DNA from: Janthinobacterium agaricidamnosum NBRC 102515 = DSM 9628 | Lineage (GTDB): Bacteria > Pseudomonadota > Gammaproteobacteria > Burkholderiales > Burkholderiaceae_D | Direction of reading: 5' to 3' | Assembly: GCF_000723165.1 (NCBI RefSeq) | Contig: NZ_HG322949.1 | Location: 4,542,501 to 4,606,500 of the forward strand | DNA: 64,000 bases | Shown here: positions 1-9,662 of the stretch, one piece after another | How the letters are laid out: every line of letters begins with the position of its first letter | Position numbering within the stretch: the first letter of the stretch is position 1 | Notes under the pieces: generated by a model | The model's input: only the letters and a program-made list of their open reading frames with translations | Databases searched by the model: none | What the model was told of the DNA's origin: nothing | Made by a program: the position numbers and the translations under genes

Positions 1-329
1 AAGTTCAGCCGGTAGCGCGTCAGTCCGCCGTAATTGCCCAGCATCGCGGCTTCACGTATCCAGCCGGAAAACTGGGTGCGCGTGCCGTCGGCCAGGCTGA
101 TATGCAGCGTGGCCGGTTTGCCGAGCAGCGACGCCAGTGCGATCTGAGGACTGGTCGACAGCGCGATGATGTCGCGTGCACCGATTCCATGTACTTGCTC
201 GTCGGCGGCGAACGCCTCGACCAGCAAGCTGTCAGCGTCGCCATCGCCGATGGTCAATGCATACAGCCGCGTGGCGCTGGTGAATGCCGCCAGTGCGGAA
301 AATATTGTCCCTACCAGGTTGGATAACAT
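1..329 (-). CDS. vgrG: Type VI secretion tip protein VgrG, N-terminal part (runs off the left edge)
   Basis: VgrG forms the trimeric spike at the tip of the T6SS tube and carries effectors. Reading the minus strand from an ATG at 327-329 gives about 109 residues beginning MLSNLVGTIF. They continue with RLYALTIGDGDADSLLVEAF and then GWIREAAMLGNYGGLTRYRL, the usual opening of the gp27-like domain of VgrG. The frame stays open to base 1, so the gp5-like part and any C-terminal extension lie outside the window. No ribosome site stands out, only a GAAAG stretch further upstream. A second T6SS locus (hcp with cargo) lies at 57.5 kb. Family assignment is confident; the start is the only plausible in-frame ATG. 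Confidence 0.85.
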   Translation of the reverse strand, partial: MLSNLVGTIFSALAAFTSATRLYALTIGDGDADSLLVEAFAADEQVHGIGARDIIALSTSPQIALASLLGKPATLHISLADGTRTQFSGWIREAAMLGNYGGLTRYRLN

Positions 330-712
330 GCCGTTTATGCGCTTTCATCGATATCCCGGAATTGCAGTTGGATAATTTTATAAATTTAATAACTATGAAA
401 TTGTATCCAGGAATTTTTATTATTAATGTTCAATTGAAAGTAAGACAGCATGCGGAATTTTTTTATTCGCATATGAAGATGGATCAACAAGTGAATACAG
501 GAAAATCAATCCCTGAAGAAATGAGCCTGTCAGACGGACGGCAAACGCCGGGATATTGGCCACAAACGATATGGCTGCTTTCCATCGCCCTGTCCGGCAC
601 CTGCCGCGAATTAATAAAAAAGCAAAAGTGTCAGGGATTCCGCCTGAATGCGCTACTATAAAAATCAGCCTATCAGATACCGTCTTTACATTAGCCACCA
701 GGACGCCAATTC
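330..712. other. AT-rich intergenic region between vgrG and paoA
   Basis: About 380 bases between two divergent genes, clearly richer in A+T than the flanks. It must hold promoters for both. A CTATAA box lies near 653-661, but no good -35 partner was found. Open frames here resemble no protein I know. Confidence 0.4.
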
Positions 713-1363
713 ATGGATGATCTCAGCGCAATCAAAATCTCGCGGCGCGACCTGCTGATCGCAGGCGCGCTGTCGGCAACCGCCAGCAGCATGCCATCGA
801 TCGCCGCAGGACCAGGCAGTGCGCCGGACGCCGCCACCGCGGCGCCGCCCGTGATGTCAACCGTGTCGTTGCTGGTGAACGGCGCGACGCACCAGCTGGA
901 CCTGGACACGCGCACCACCCTGCTCGACGCCTTGCGCGAACACCTGCACCTGTATGGCACCAAGAAAGGCTGCGACCATGGCCAGTGCGGCGCCTGCACC
1001 GTGATGGTCGACGGCCGCCGCATCAATTCCTGCCTCACGCTGGCCGTGATGCATGAAGGCGCCGCGATCGGCACCATCGAAGGCCTGGGCAGACCCGGCC
1101 GGTTGCACCCGATGCAGGCCGCCTTCATCAAGCATGACGCTTATCAATGCGGCTACTGTACCCCCGGACAGATCTGTTCGGCCGTGGCGGCGCTCGACGA
1201 AATCAGGCAGGGCATACCGAGTCACGCCAGCGCCGACCTCAACGCTCACCCGCTGCCGGACGCCAGCGAGATCCGCGAACGCATGAGCGGCAATATCTGT
1301 CGTTGCGGCGCCTACTCGAACATCGTCGACGCCATCGCCGAAGTGTCGGAGCGGTCCGCATGA
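713..1363 (+). CDS. paoA: Periplasmic aldehyde oxidoreductase, [2Fe-2S] subunit (PaoA/YagT type)
   Basis: Small iron-sulfur subunit of a xanthine-oxidase-family molybdoenzyme that oxidises aldehydes in the periplasm. The N-terminus carries a twin-arginine signal (SRRDLLIAG, residues 10-18), so the folded complex is probably exported by Tat. Residues about 50-125 form a plant-type [2Fe-2S] domain with Cys87, 92, 95 and 107. The C-terminal helical [2Fe-2S] domain has CGYCTPG (Cys146/149) and CRC (Cys196/198). At 216 aa the length fits PaoA. The stop overlaps the paoB start (ATGA), so the two are translationally coupled. An AGGA lies about 10 bases before the ATG. Confidence 0.93.
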   Translation: MDDLSAIKISRRDLLIAGALSATASSMPSIAAGPGSAPDAATAAPPVMSTVSLLVNGATHQLDLDTRTTLLDALREHLHLYGTKKGCDHGQCGACTVMVDGRRINSCLTLAVMHEGAAIGTIEGLGRPGRLHPMQAAFIKHDAYQCGYCTPGQICSAVAALDEIRQGIPSHASADLNAHPLPDASEIRERMSGNICRCGAYSNIVDAIAEVSERSA

Positions 1364-2313
1364 AAGCCTTCAGCTACCAGCGCGCGGCATCCCCGGCGCA
1401 AGCGGCGGCCACGGCCGGCCAGACTCCCGGCGCAAAATTCATCGCCGGCGGCACCAATCTGCTCGACCTGATGAAGCTGGAAATAGAAGCGCCGGCCCAC
1501 CTGGTCGACATTAACGGCCTCGGCCTCGACAAGATCGAAGCCACCGGCGATGGCGGCCTGCGCATCGGCGCCCTGGTGCGCAACACCGACCTGGCCGCCA
1601 ACCTGCACGTGCGGCGTAATTATGCGGTGCTGTCGCGCGCCTTGCTGTCCGGTGCGTCGGCGCAGCTGCGCAACAAGGCCACCACGGCGGGCAACCTGCT
1701 GCAGCGCACGCGCTGCCCGTATTTCTACGACACCAACCAGCCGTGCAACAAGCGTCATCCCGGCAGCGGCTGCTCGGCGCTCGAAGGCTTCAGCCGCCAG
1801 CACGCGGTGGTCGGCGTCAGCAACGCCTGCATCGCCACGCATCCGAGCGATATGGCGGTCGCCATGCGGCTGCTGGACGCATCGGTCGAAACCGTCAAAC
1901 CGGACGGCTCGGGCCGCGTCATCGCGATGGCCGACCTGCACCGCCTGCCCAGCGACACTCCGCATATCGAAACCGCGCTGGAGCCGGGCGAACTCATCAC
2001 CGCCGTGACATTGCCCAAGCCGCTGGGCGGCGCCCACATCTACCGCAAGGTGCGCGACCGTTCCTCCTACGCCTTCGCGCTGATCTCGGTGGCCGCCGTG
2101 ATCCAGCCGGATGGCAGCGGGCGCGTGGCGCTGGGCGGCGTGGCCCACAAGCCATGGCGCGTTCCAGAGGCCGAAACCAGCATGACGCGCGGCGGCAAGG
2201 CCGTGGCCGGACAGTTGCTGGCCGGCGCCAGGACCACGCATCAGAATGCATACAAGATCGTCCTGGTCCAGCGCACGCTCGAAGCGGTGCTGGCAGAAGC
2301 GAAGAAAGTGTGA
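1360..2313 (+). CDS. paoB: Periplasmic aldehyde oxidoreductase, FAD-binding subunit (PaoB/YagS type)
   Basis: Medium subunit that binds FAD and passes electrons from the molybdenum site via the iron-sulfur clusters. The start at 1360 overlaps the paoA stop and gives MKAFSYQRA and 317 aa. [13 protein letters not shown] (residues 27-39) is the FAD pyrophosphate-binding segment of CO dehydrogenase flavoprotein-type subunits. Cys119, 129, 138 and 157, within RCPYFYD...PCN...GSGC...NACIAT, match the extra [4Fe-4S] cluster site that separates PaoB from plain XdhB subunits. It has no signal peptide of its own, as expected for a partner exported with PaoA. Confidence 0.92.
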   Translation: MKAFSYQRAASPAQAAATAGQTPGAKFIAGGTNLLDLMKLEIEAPAHLVDINGLGLDKIEATGDGGLRIGALVRNTDLAANLHVRRNYAVLSRALLSGASAQLRNKATTAGNLLQRTRCPYFYDTNQPCNKRHPGSGCSALEGFSRQHAVVGVSNACIATHPSDMAVAMRLLDASVETVKPDGSGRVIAMADLHRLPSDTPHIETALEPGELITAVTLPKPLGGAHIYRKVRDRSSYAFALISVAAVIQPDGSGRVALGGVAHKPWRVPEAETSMTRGGKAVAGQLLAGARTTHQNAYKIVLVQRTLEAVLAEAKKV

Positions 2314-2317
2314 CGCC

Positions 2318-4519
2318 ATGAAATTTACCAGACCTGCGACCACCAATCCCATCGACCAGTTGAAGATCGTCGGCCAGCCCGTCGACCGCATCGACGGGCC
2401 ATGCAAGACCACCGGCACCGCGCCGTACGCCTACGAACAGCAGCTGGCGGCGCCCAACGCGGCTTACGGTTATGTCGTCGGTGCGTCCATCGCCAAGGGC
2501 AGGATCGCGTCGATGAAGCTGGATGCCGCCCGCCAGGCGCCAGGCGTGATCGCCATCGTCACGGCCGAAAACGCCGGCAAGCTCGGCAAAGGCAAGCATA
2601 ACACCGCGAAGCTGCTGGGCGGCCCGGAGATCGAACACTATCACCAGGCCATCGCCGTGGTGGTGGCCGGGACATTCGAGCAGGCCCGCGCGGCCGCCGC
2701 GCTGGTGCAAGTCCGCTACCACGCCACGCCAGGCGCTTACGACCTGGCCCGGGCCAGGGACACGGCCAGGGAACCCGCCGGCAAGGACGGCAAGGATAGC
2801 CAGGTCGGCGATTTTGCCGGCGCCTACCGTGACGCCCCGGTGCGCATCGACGCCAGCTATACCACGCCGGACCAGGCGCACGCGATGATGGAGCCGCACG
2901 CGTCGATCGCCTCGTGGGACGGCGACAAGGTCACGCTCTGGACCGCCAACCAGATGATCGCCTGGGGTGCGGACGACATGGCCAAAACGCTCGGCATAGC
3001 GCGCGCAAACGTACGCCTCATTTCGCCCTACATCGGCGGCGGTTTCGGCGGCAAGCTGTTCCTGCGCGCCGAGATACTGCTGGCGGCGCTGGGCGCCAGG
3101 GCGGCCCGGCGGCCGGTGAAAGTGGCCTTGCCGCGTCCGTTCATGTTCAACAACACGACGCACCGCCCCGCCACCATCCAGCGCATCCGCATCGGCGCCA
3201 CCCGCGAAGGCAAGATCAGCGCCATCGGCCACGAAAGCTGGTCCGGCAACTTGCCGGGCGGCGCGCCGGAAACGGCAGTCATGCAAACCAGGCTGCTGTA
3301 CGCCGGCGCCCACCGCATGACCAGGATGCGGCTGGCGGTGCTGGATCTGCCGGAAGGAAACGCCATGCGCGCGCCGGGCGAAGCGCCGGGCCTGATGGCG
3401 CTGGAAATCGCCATGGACGAGCTGGCGGAAAAGCTCAGCATGGATCCGGTCACCTTGCGCATCATTAACGACATCACGCACGATCCAGCCAAACGCGAGC
3501 GCGCATTCTCGCAGCGCCGCCTGGTCGAATGCCTGCGCAGCGGCGCCGAGAAATTCGGCTGGCATAGCCGCAACGCCAGGCCCGGCGTCACCCGCGACGG
3601 CCGCTGGCTGGTCGGCATGGGCGTGGCCGCGGCCTTCCGCAACAACCTGGTGATGAAGTCCGCCGCCCGGGTCAAGCTGGATAAGAGCGGCGTCGTCACC
3701 GTCGAGACCGACATGACCGACATCGGCACTGGCAGCTATACCATTATCGCCCAGACCGCCGCCGAAATGATGGGCGTTTCGCTGGACAAGGTGGTGGTCA
3801 AGCTGGGCGACTCGTCGTTTCCGGTGTCGGCCGGTTCCGGTGGGCAGTGGGGCGCCAACAGCGCCACCGCCGGCGTGTACGCGGCCTGCGTCAAGCTGCG
3901 CGAAGCGATCGCGCACCAGGTCGGCGTCGATCCGGCCACCGCGGAATTTGCCGATGGCGCCGTCAAGGCCGGCGGCCGCACGGTGCCGCTGAGCCAGGCC
4001 GCGCAAGACGGCGACATCACGGCCGAGGACAGCATGGAATACGGCGATCTCGACAAGAAATTCCAGCAATCGACCTTCGGCGCGCACTTTGTCGAAGTCG
4101 GTGTCGACGCCGCCACCGGCGAGACCCGCATCCGGCGCATGCTGGCCGTATGCGCGGCCGGCCGCATCCTCAATCCCAAGTCGGCGCGCAGCCAGGTGAT
4201 CGGCGCGATGACGATGGGCGCCGGGGCCGCGTTGATGGAGGAACTGGTGGTCGACCAGCGCCGCGGCTTTTTCGTCAATCACGACCTGGCCGCTTACGAG
4301 GTGCCGGTACATGCCGACATCCCGCACCAGGAAGTGATCTTTCTCGACGAAACCGATCCGATGTCGTCGCCGATGAAAGCCAAAGGCGTCGGCGAGCTGG
4401 GCATCTGCGGCGTCGCCGCGGCGATCGCCAACGCAGTCTACAACGCCACCGGGGTGCGGGTGCGCGACTATCCGATCACGCTGGACAAGCTGATCGACAA
4501 GCTGCCGCAACCGGCCTGA
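2318..4519 (+). CDS. paoC: Periplasmic aldehyde oxidoreductase, molybdenum cofactor-binding subunit (PaoC/YagR type)
   Basis: Large catalytic subunit carrying molybdopterin cytosine dinucleotide. The ATG at 2318 is 4 bases after the paoB stop and gives 733 aa, close to the 732 of E. coli PaoC. The N-terminal third is the a/b hammerhead domain (VDRIDGPCKTTGTAPYAYE, residues about 23-41). GGGFGGK (about 249-255) is the cofactor-binding loop, and GVGELG near the C-terminus places the expected base at Glu693. A paoD/XdhC-type maturation gene, which in E. coli directly follows paoC, is absent here. Either it lies elsewhere or another XdhC homologue serves. Confidence 0.93.
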   Translation: MKFTRPATTNPIDQLKIVGQPVDRIDGPCKTTGTAPYAYEQQLAAPNAAYGYVVGASIAKGRIASMKLDAARQAPGVIAIVTAENAGKLGKGKHNTAKLLGGPEIEHYHQAIAVVVAGTFEQARAAAALVQVRYHATPGAYDLARARDTAREPAGKDGKDSQVGDFAGAYRDAPVRIDASYTTPDQAHAMMEPHASIASWDGDKVTLWTANQMIAWGADDMAKTLGIARANVRLISPYIGGGFGGKLFLRAEILLAALGARAARRPVKVALPRPFMFNNTTHRPATIQRIRIGATREGKISAIGHESWSGNLPGGAPETAVMQTRLLYAGAHRMTRMRLAVLDLPEGNAMRAPGEAPGLMALEIAMDELAEKLSMDPVTLRIINDITHDPAKRERAFSQRRLVECLRSGAEKFGWHSRNARPGVTRDGRWLVGMGVAAAFRNNLVMKSAARVKLDKSGVVTVETDMTDIGTGSYTIIAQTAAEMMGVSLDKVVVKLGDSSFPVSAGSGGQWGANSATAGVYAACVKLREAIAHQVGVDPATAEFADGAVKAGGRTVPLSQAAQDGDITAEDSMEYGDLDKKFQQSTFGAHFVEVGVDAATGETRIRRMLAVCAAGRILNPKSARSQVIGAMTMGAGAALMEELVVDQRRGFFVNHDLAAYEVPVHADIPHQEVIFLDETDPMSSPMKAKGVGELGICGVAAAIANAVYNATGVRVRDYPITLDKLIDKLPQPA

Positions 4520-4824
4520 CGCGGCCTGTATTACTCGGGCGGTGGGCAGGCTCATGGCGCCGCGGCGACGCTGCTTCGCGATGCGCTGCCCGGACTCAAT
4601 GGAGCGGCTGTGGCGAACGATCGCAGCGGAAGCTGAAACGAACGGTACAGGCAAACTATCGGAAATGGAGTAAGATGGAATCGTGTGCAAAACGTTGGAA
4701 CCAACCGGGTCCGACGCGTGAAGATTCGCGCCGGAAGCACATCGGTTCGGCATCGCCGGCAGTCGCCGGGATGTTGTACCACCCCAGTTGGCAGGGTTTA
4801 TTTTGAACAACCGGGAGTGACCAT
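4520..4824. other. Intergenic region upstream of hpf
   Basis: About 305 bases between paoC and the hibernation factor gene. GGGAGTG at about 4811-4817 is the likely ribosome site of hpf. No convincing small gene, hairpin terminator or full sigma70 promoter was seen. Confidence 0.4.
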
Positions 4825-5196
4825 ATGCAAATCAATATCAATACCGACAGCACCATCGAACGTAACGCTGGCTTGAATGAACATGTGCAGTCTGTGGTTG
4901 AATCGGCGGTCAGCCGTTTTCGCGAAAATATCACCCGCGTCGAAGTCCACCTGAGCGACAACAATAGTCAAAAATCGGCAGACGGCGATAACCGCTGCCT
5001 GATGGAAGCACGTATCACCGGTTATCAAGCCATCGCGGTCAGCGATCACAACGCCACCTTGCATCAGGCTATCGCAGGCGCCGCTGAAAAACTGAAACGC
5101 GCCATCGATAGCGCACTGGGCCGCTTGCACGACAGCAAACGCCATGCCGGCGTCAAGAATACGGTGACCGCCGATGCCGATGAAGTCAGCGAATAA
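4825..5196 (+). CDS. HPF/RaiA-family ribosome hibernation factor
   Basis: A 123-aa protein of the ribosome hibernation-promoting factor / sigma54 modulation family, which binds the 30S decoding site and stalls ribosomes in stationary phase. MQININTDSTIERNAGLNEH matches the start of the family's single b-a-b-b-b-a domain. The C-terminus (NTVTADADEVSE) is acidic, and there is no long-form dimerisation domain. CATs and an upstream GGGAGTG support the ATG at 4825. It stands alone rather than beside rpoN, where a related family member often sits. Whether it is HPF-like or RaiA-like cannot be settled from sequence alone. Confidence 0.85.
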   Translation: MQININTDSTIERNAGLNEHVQSVVESAVSRFRENITRVEVHLSDNNSQKSADGDNRCLMEARITGYQAIAVSDHNATLHQAIAGAAEKLKRAIDSALGRLHDSKRHAGVKNTVTADADEVSE

Positions 5197-5482
5197 TTTT
5201 ATTTAGTAATTCTTTAGCGATGCTGGCGGCCGAACCAGGCTGCCAGTCAATCGAACTCCGCACCAATCACCCCGTCTTTCCCTCCGTTGTTCCTCTGCAT
5301 CACTTTTTGATATTTTAAAAGCAAGCTTAATTGATCGATAATGCAACAATGTGCATTTATCATGCAAGTTTCAAAAAAACTAGCATGTGCGGGCTGCTGC
5401 ATGTTTCCGCTGAGTATGCTTTGCGTTATCATGAAGGCACCGGCGTTCTGCTGCGCAGCACCGGATTTTTGAAAGTCTTATT

Positions 5483-6448
5483 GTGGAACACATCGGTACC
5501 TTTGGCGCTTCAAGCTATCAGATCGGCGATTTACAATTGTTCCGCGATTCCGATGGCAGCGATGTCGCCGCCTTGCTGGCCCCCTGCGCTATCATCCGCC
5601 TGCAAGCAGGCCAAGCCATCACCGACACCCAACAAGCCTGTGTGTATATCGTCTTGCGCGGCGTGCTGACAGTCGCGGCCGATACCCATACCGGCATGAA
5701 CGACGGCACCGTCAGCAAGGTCTTGCCGGGAGAAAGCGTCGGCGAACAATCGGTGCTGGATGAAGAAAGCAACCTTTCAGCGATTTCAGCCCTGCAAGAA
5801 AGCGACTTGCTGGTGATTAAAGCTGAAACCGTCTGGCAACTGATCGATGGTTCGAATGTGTTGGCGCGCAACCTGCTGCGCCTGCTGTCTTTCCGTATCC
5901 GCGCCGCCAACGCCTTGTTGCGCCGGCGCCAGAAACTGGGCGAGTTTTACCGCCAATTATCGATGGTCGATGGCTTGACCTCGCTGTACAACCGGGCCTG
6001 GCTCAACGATTTGCTGCCGACCATGATTGCCACCGCGCACGCCAGTCAAACGCCGTTGTCGCTGATCATGATCGACCTCGACCATTTCAAGCGTTTTAAC
6101 GATACCCACGGCCACGTTGCCGGCGACAACGCCTTGCGCAGCGCGGCCCAGGTCTTGAGCGCGGCCTTGCGCCCCACCGATTTTGCGGTGCGTTATGGCG
6201 GGGAAGAAATGATGGTGATCTTGCCCGACACCAACGAGAAAGTGGCGCTGGCCGTCTCGGAACGGTTGTGCGAGCGTATCCAGCAATCGGTGATTTTCAG
6301 CGATATGCGCTGCCCCTTGCCGCATATCACCGGTTCCTTCGGCATCGCCACGCTGCACGAGGGACAGGACGAACACAGCCTGATCGCCGCCGCCGATGCC
6401 GCGCTGTACCGCGCCAAGGCTGCCGGGCGCAATACCATTTCTCTTTGA
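5483..6448 (+). CDS. Diguanylate cyclase with N-terminal cyclic-nucleotide-binding-like domain
   Basis: Predicted to make cyclic di-GMP from two GTP. Residues about 10-130 form a CNB/cupin-like sensor fold (GQAITDTQQACVYIVLRG ... LPGESVGEQSVLDEESN). It resembles CRP-type effector domains, but the ligand is unknown. After a helical linker, the GGDEF domain (about 155-320) has DGLTSLYNR, the signature YGGEEMMV, and RPTD exactly five residues upstream, a complete RxxD inhibitory site, so product inhibition is likely. The start is GTG at 5483 with GAAAG upstream at 5471; the next in-frame ATG would cut into the sensor domain. No membrane segments are seen, so it is probably cytoplasmic. Confidence 0.88.
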   Translation: MEHIGTFGASSYQIGDLQLFRDSDGSDVAALLAPCAIIRLQAGQAITDTQQACVYIVLRGVLTVAADTHTGMNDGTVSKVLPGESVGEQSVLDEESNLSAISALQESDLLVIKAETVWQLIDGSNVLARNLLRLLSFRIRAANALLRRRQKLGEFYRQLSMVDGLTSLYNRAWLNDLLPTMIATAHASQTPLSLIMIDLDHFKRFNDTHGHVAGDNALRSAAQVLSAALRPTDFAVRYGGEEMMVILPDTNEKVALAVSERLCERIQQSVIFSDMRCPLPHITGSFGIATLHEGQDEHSLIAAADAALYRAKAAGRNTISL

Positions 6449-6469
6449 CATGTCCCGTTTGACGCAGGG

Positions 6470-7075
6470 CTACGCAGCCTTCTCGGCGGCGTCCGCTTTT
6501 TTGCCATGGGCGGCCTGGAAGTCGGCATAGCCTTTTTGCACCAGTTCATAAGTCTTGTCGATATTGCTGGCGATAGCGCCATTCAATACATTCAAGCCCT
6601 TCAAGATATCTTTCGCTTCATTAAAACCTTTTTCAAAGCCGCCCTTGATGGTATCCATGAACTTTTGCAAGGTCGCGTCGTCATCGTCGCCGGGATTCTG
6701 CTTCTTGAAAGCTTCGAAAAATCCGGTCGACAAGGATACAATGCGGCTCGCCGTGCCTTCCGGACTATTATCCTGGGACGCGGCATTTTGAATCGCATCG
6801 TCGCCGAATTGGGCTTTCAGCGATTCATTGATGTTGGTGATCGCCGTTTTATACAGCAGCGACAGCGGTTCGTTTTCCGCAGCGATCGATACCGACAACG
6901 ACGATTGCAAGATCGAGGCATTCAATTGCAGCTTGGCTTTGCTGGCCGGCGACATGTCGGCCGTGGCCGCATCTTGCGTCCTGGCCGTGTCGGCCGCCTT
7001 GCCGGCGACTGGACTGTTGCTGGCCGCGTTGCCGACATTGCTGCTGACACTGCTGCCAGAGATAGGAATTGCCAT
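6470..7075 (-). CDS. DUF5610-like protein of unknown function
   Basis: A 201-aa soluble protein. The start is fixed by a strong AGGAGG about 7 bases upstream of the ATG at 7075. The first 45 residues are Ala/Ser/Thr-rich and probably disordered. The rest is helical, with PLSLLYKTAITNINESLKAQ and SPEGTASRIVSLSTGFFEAF. These segments recall the DUF5610 family of Gram-negative bacteria, recognised from memory and not verified. The C-terminus is Lys/Ala-rich. It converges on the diguanylate cyclase gene with a 21-base gap. No signal peptide, and no function can be assigned. Confidence 0.7.
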   Translation of the reverse strand: MAIPISGSSVSSNVGNAASNSPVAGKAADTARTQDAATADMSPASKAKLQLNASILQSSLSVSIAAENEPLSLLYKTAITNINESLKAQFGDDAIQNAASQDNSPEGTASRIVSLSTGFFEAFKKQNPGDDDDATLQKFMDTIKGGFEKGFNEAKDILKGLNVLNGAIASNIDKTYELVQKGYADFQAAHGKKADAAEKAA

Positions 7076-7193
7076 GATAGCCCTCCTTGATCGAAATTTG
7101 TGTGAAGATAGGAGCAGCATGAAGACAACTCCTCTCATGATGTATCGGCACACAATCCAAAAACTAAAGCCACGAATTTTTTAGCGAACCACC

Positions 7194-8642
7194 ATGACTA
7201 CTCACACTTTTCTTTGGCACGATTACGAAACTTTCGGCGTCCAGCCGCGCCGCGACCGTCCGGCGCAGTTTGCGGCGATCCGCACCGATGCCGAACTGAA
7301 TGAAATCGGCGATCCGATCATGCTGTATTGCCAGCCGGCCAACGATTTCTTGCCAGACCCGCAATCTTGTCTGATCACCGGCATTACACCGCAACAATGC
7401 CTGGAATTAGGCGTGCCGGAACACCAGTTCGCGGCCACCATCGAGCAAGCGTTTTCCCAGCCCGGCACCATCGGCGTCGGCTACAACACCATCCGTTTCG
7501 ACGATGAAGTCACGCGGTTCTTGTTCTGGCGCAACCTGATCGATCCGTATGCGCGCGAATGGCAACATCAGTGCGGCCGCTGGGACTTGCTCGACGTGGT
7601 GCGCATGACGTATGCGCTGCGCCCGGAAGGCATCGAATGGCCGACACGCGAAGACGGTCGTCCGAGTTTTCGCCTGGAACACTTGAGCGCCGCTAACGGC
7701 CTGGCCCATGAAGCGGCGCATGACGCCTTGTCCGACGTGCGCGCAACCATCGCGCTGGCCCGTCTGATCCGCCAGAAACAGCCGAAACTGTTCGATTTCT
7801 GCCTGGCGCTGCACAAAAAAGACCGGGTCGCGAACGAGATGGGCATGCATCTGGCGCCGGCGCAACGCCAGCCCTTCCTGCACGTCTCCGGCATGTTTCC
7901 TGCCGAGCGCGGCTGCATGGCGCTGGTCTGGCCGCTGGCCACCCATCCAACCAACAAGAATGAAGTGCTGGTATGGGATTGCAGCGCCGACCCGAGCGAA
8001 CTGTTCGGCCTGGACGCCGACACCATCCGCACCCGCATGTTTACCCGCAAGGAAGATTTGCCAGAAGGCATGACCCGTTTGCCGGTCAAAAGTGTGCATT
8101 TAAACAAGTCGCCCATGTTGGTCGGCAACCTGAAAACCTTGTCGCCGGCGCTGGCCGAGCGCTGGGGCATCGATATCGCCGCCGGCCAGGCCCACGCGCG
8201 CATCGCCGCCGGCGCACCGGACATGTCGGCCATCTGGGCGGATGTGTTCAGGCGTCCCGGCAGCGATGAACTGGTCGACGTCGATGAAGATTTGTATGGC
8301 GGCTTTATCAGCAACGACGACCGCCGCTTGCTGGAATCGTTGCGCAAGGAAACCCCAGCCAGGCTGGCCAGCGCGCGGCCATCGTTTGCCGACGAGCGCT
8401 TGCAGGAATTGCTGTTCCGCTACCGCGCGCGCAATTTCCCTGACACCCTGGGCGAAGGCGAAGCGGCGCATTGGGAGCGGCACCGCGCGGCGCGGCTGTT
8501 CGATGGCGCAGCTGGCGCACGCACCATCGAGCTGCTGTTCAGCGAAATCGACCAATTGTCGGAAACCGCCGACGAGCGCGGCGAGGAAATTCTCGGCGCC
8601 CTGTATGACTACGCAGAAATAGTCGCCCCGCAGCGCAACTAG
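7194..8642 (+). CDS. sbcB: Exodeoxyribonuclease I
   Basis: 3'-5' single-strand DNA exonuclease acting in recombination and mismatch repair. WHDYETFG places the DEDDh exonuclease catalytic acids at Asp10 and Glu12. VGYNTIRFDDEV and HDALSDVRATIALA provide the later acidic motifs and the catalytic His. The C-terminal half contains the SH3-like and helical domains typical of ExoI (LFSEIDQLSE near the end). At 482 aa it is full length. It converges with pyrF and no operon partner is evident. Confidence 0.95.
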   Translation: MTTHTFLWHDYETFGVQPRRDRPAQFAAIRTDAELNEIGDPIMLYCQPANDFLPDPQSCLITGITPQQCLELGVPEHQFAATIEQAFSQPGTIGVGYNTIRFDDEVTRFLFWRNLIDPYAREWQHQCGRWDLLDVVRMTYALRPEGIEWPTREDGRPSFRLEHLSAANGLAHEAAHDALSDVRATIALARLIRQKQPKLFDFCLALHKKDRVANEMGMHLAPAQRQPFLHVSGMFPAERGCMALVWPLATHPTNKNEVLVWDCSADPSELFGLDADTIRTRMFTRKEDLPEGMTRLPVKSVHLNKSPMLVGNLKTLSPALAERWGIDIAAGQAHARIAAGAPDMSAIWADVFRRPGSDELVDVDEDLYGGFISNDDRRLLESLRKETPARLASARPSFADERLQELLFRYRARNFPDTLGEGEAAHWERHRAARLFDGAAGARTIELLFSEIDQLSETADERGEEILGALYDYAEIVAPQRN

Positions 8643-8653
8643 TCAGCGGCCAG

Positions 8654-9478
8654 TCAGCTCGCCCGATGCCGGTTGATGGCGTCGCGCGTGTCAATGGCCA
8701 CGCGGCGCGCGGCGTCGGCGAAATCCTCATCCGCTTGCGGCTGGGCGTAAATGATCGCGCGCGACGAGCTGATCATCATGCCCATGCCGTTCGCCGTCTG
8801 GCCGGCGCCGACGGTGGCGGCAATGTCGCCGCCCTGCGCGCCGATGCCAGGCACCAATAAAGGCATGTCGCCGACAATCGCCCGCACTTGCGCCAGCTCT
8901 TCCGGGAACGTTGCGCCGACCACCAGCGCGCATTGCCCGTTCTTGTTCCATTTATCGGCCACCAGGCGCGCCACATGCTGGTACAGCGGCACGCCGCCGG
9001 CATTCAGGAATTGCAGGTCGGAACCGCCTGGATTCGACGTGCGGCACAGGATGATGACGCCGCGGTCTTGCCATGCCAGGTAGGGATCGATCGAATCCTC
9101 GCCCATGTACGGGTTGACGGTGACGGCATCGGCGCCGTAGCGCTCGAACGCTTCGCGCGCATATTGCGTCGCGGTGGCGCCGATGTCGCCGCGCTTGGCG
9201 TCGAGGATCAATGGAATGTGCGGATAGTTATCACGCACATAACGGCAAATCTTTTCCAGCTGGTCTTCCGCGGCCAAGGCGCCGAAATAGGCGATTTGCG
9301 GCTTGAAGGCGCACACCAGGTCGGCGGTCGCATCGATGATCCTGCTGCAAAAAGTGAAAATCCCATCCGGCTGGCCTTGCAAATCCCGTGGCAGCTTGGC
9401 CAGGTCCGGGTCCAGTCCGACGCACAGCAGGGAGTTGTTGGCCGTCCACGCGGCGGATAATTTATTGATGAAATTCAC
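8654..9478 (-). CDS. pyrF: Orotidine 5'-phosphate decarboxylase (long PyrF type)
   Basis: Last step of de novo UMP synthesis, OMP to UMP plus CO2. The catalytic motif [13 protein letters not shown] puts Asp93, Lys95 and Asp98 in place, and the phosphate loop is PGIGAQGGD. At 274 aa it belongs to the longer 'type 2' form (mycobacterial/Oxalobacteraceae style) rather than the roughly 230-aa E. coli form. It is convergent with sbcB with an 11-base gap. The ATG at 9478 is the natural start ([11 protein letters not shown]). Confidence 0.95.
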   Translation of the reverse strand: MNFINKLSAAWTANNSLLCVGLDPDLAKLPRDLQGQPDGIFTFCSRIIDATADLVCAFKPQIAYFGALAAEDQLEKICRYVRDNYPHIPLILDAKRGDIGATATQYAREAFERYGADAVTVNPYMGEDSIDPYLAWQDRGVIILCRTSNPGGSDLQFLNAGGVPLYQHVARLVADKWNKNGQCALVVGATFPEELAQVRAIVGDMPLLVPGIGAQGGDIAATVGAGQTANGMGMMISSSRAIIYAQPQADEDFADAARRVAIDTRDAINRHRAS

Positions 9479-9662
9479 GGCGCGCCTTTTATCTATTCAG
9501 TTGCAAACCCCGTATTGTACCGCGCCGCCCGTCCCCGGGAACAGCGCCGCGACGCCACGCCGATGCACCGCGCACGCTACAAAACCGGCATTCCACGCGG
9601 ATTCAGGTATATTTAATGCAATGACACAGTCATGCGCAGTTATCTTTTTTATGGGAAAAATC

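Noticed and set aside
1997..4810. Very long minus-strand open frame (over 900 codons) opposite paoC
   Set aside because: A mirror of high-GC codon use in paoC; its translation is His/Arg/Ala-rich with no domain, while the plus strand encodes a textbook PaoC.
4785..4810. Possible sigma54 promoter (TTGGCAGGG) before hpf
   Set aside because: The -24-like half is present but no GC-type -12 box follows at the right spacing.
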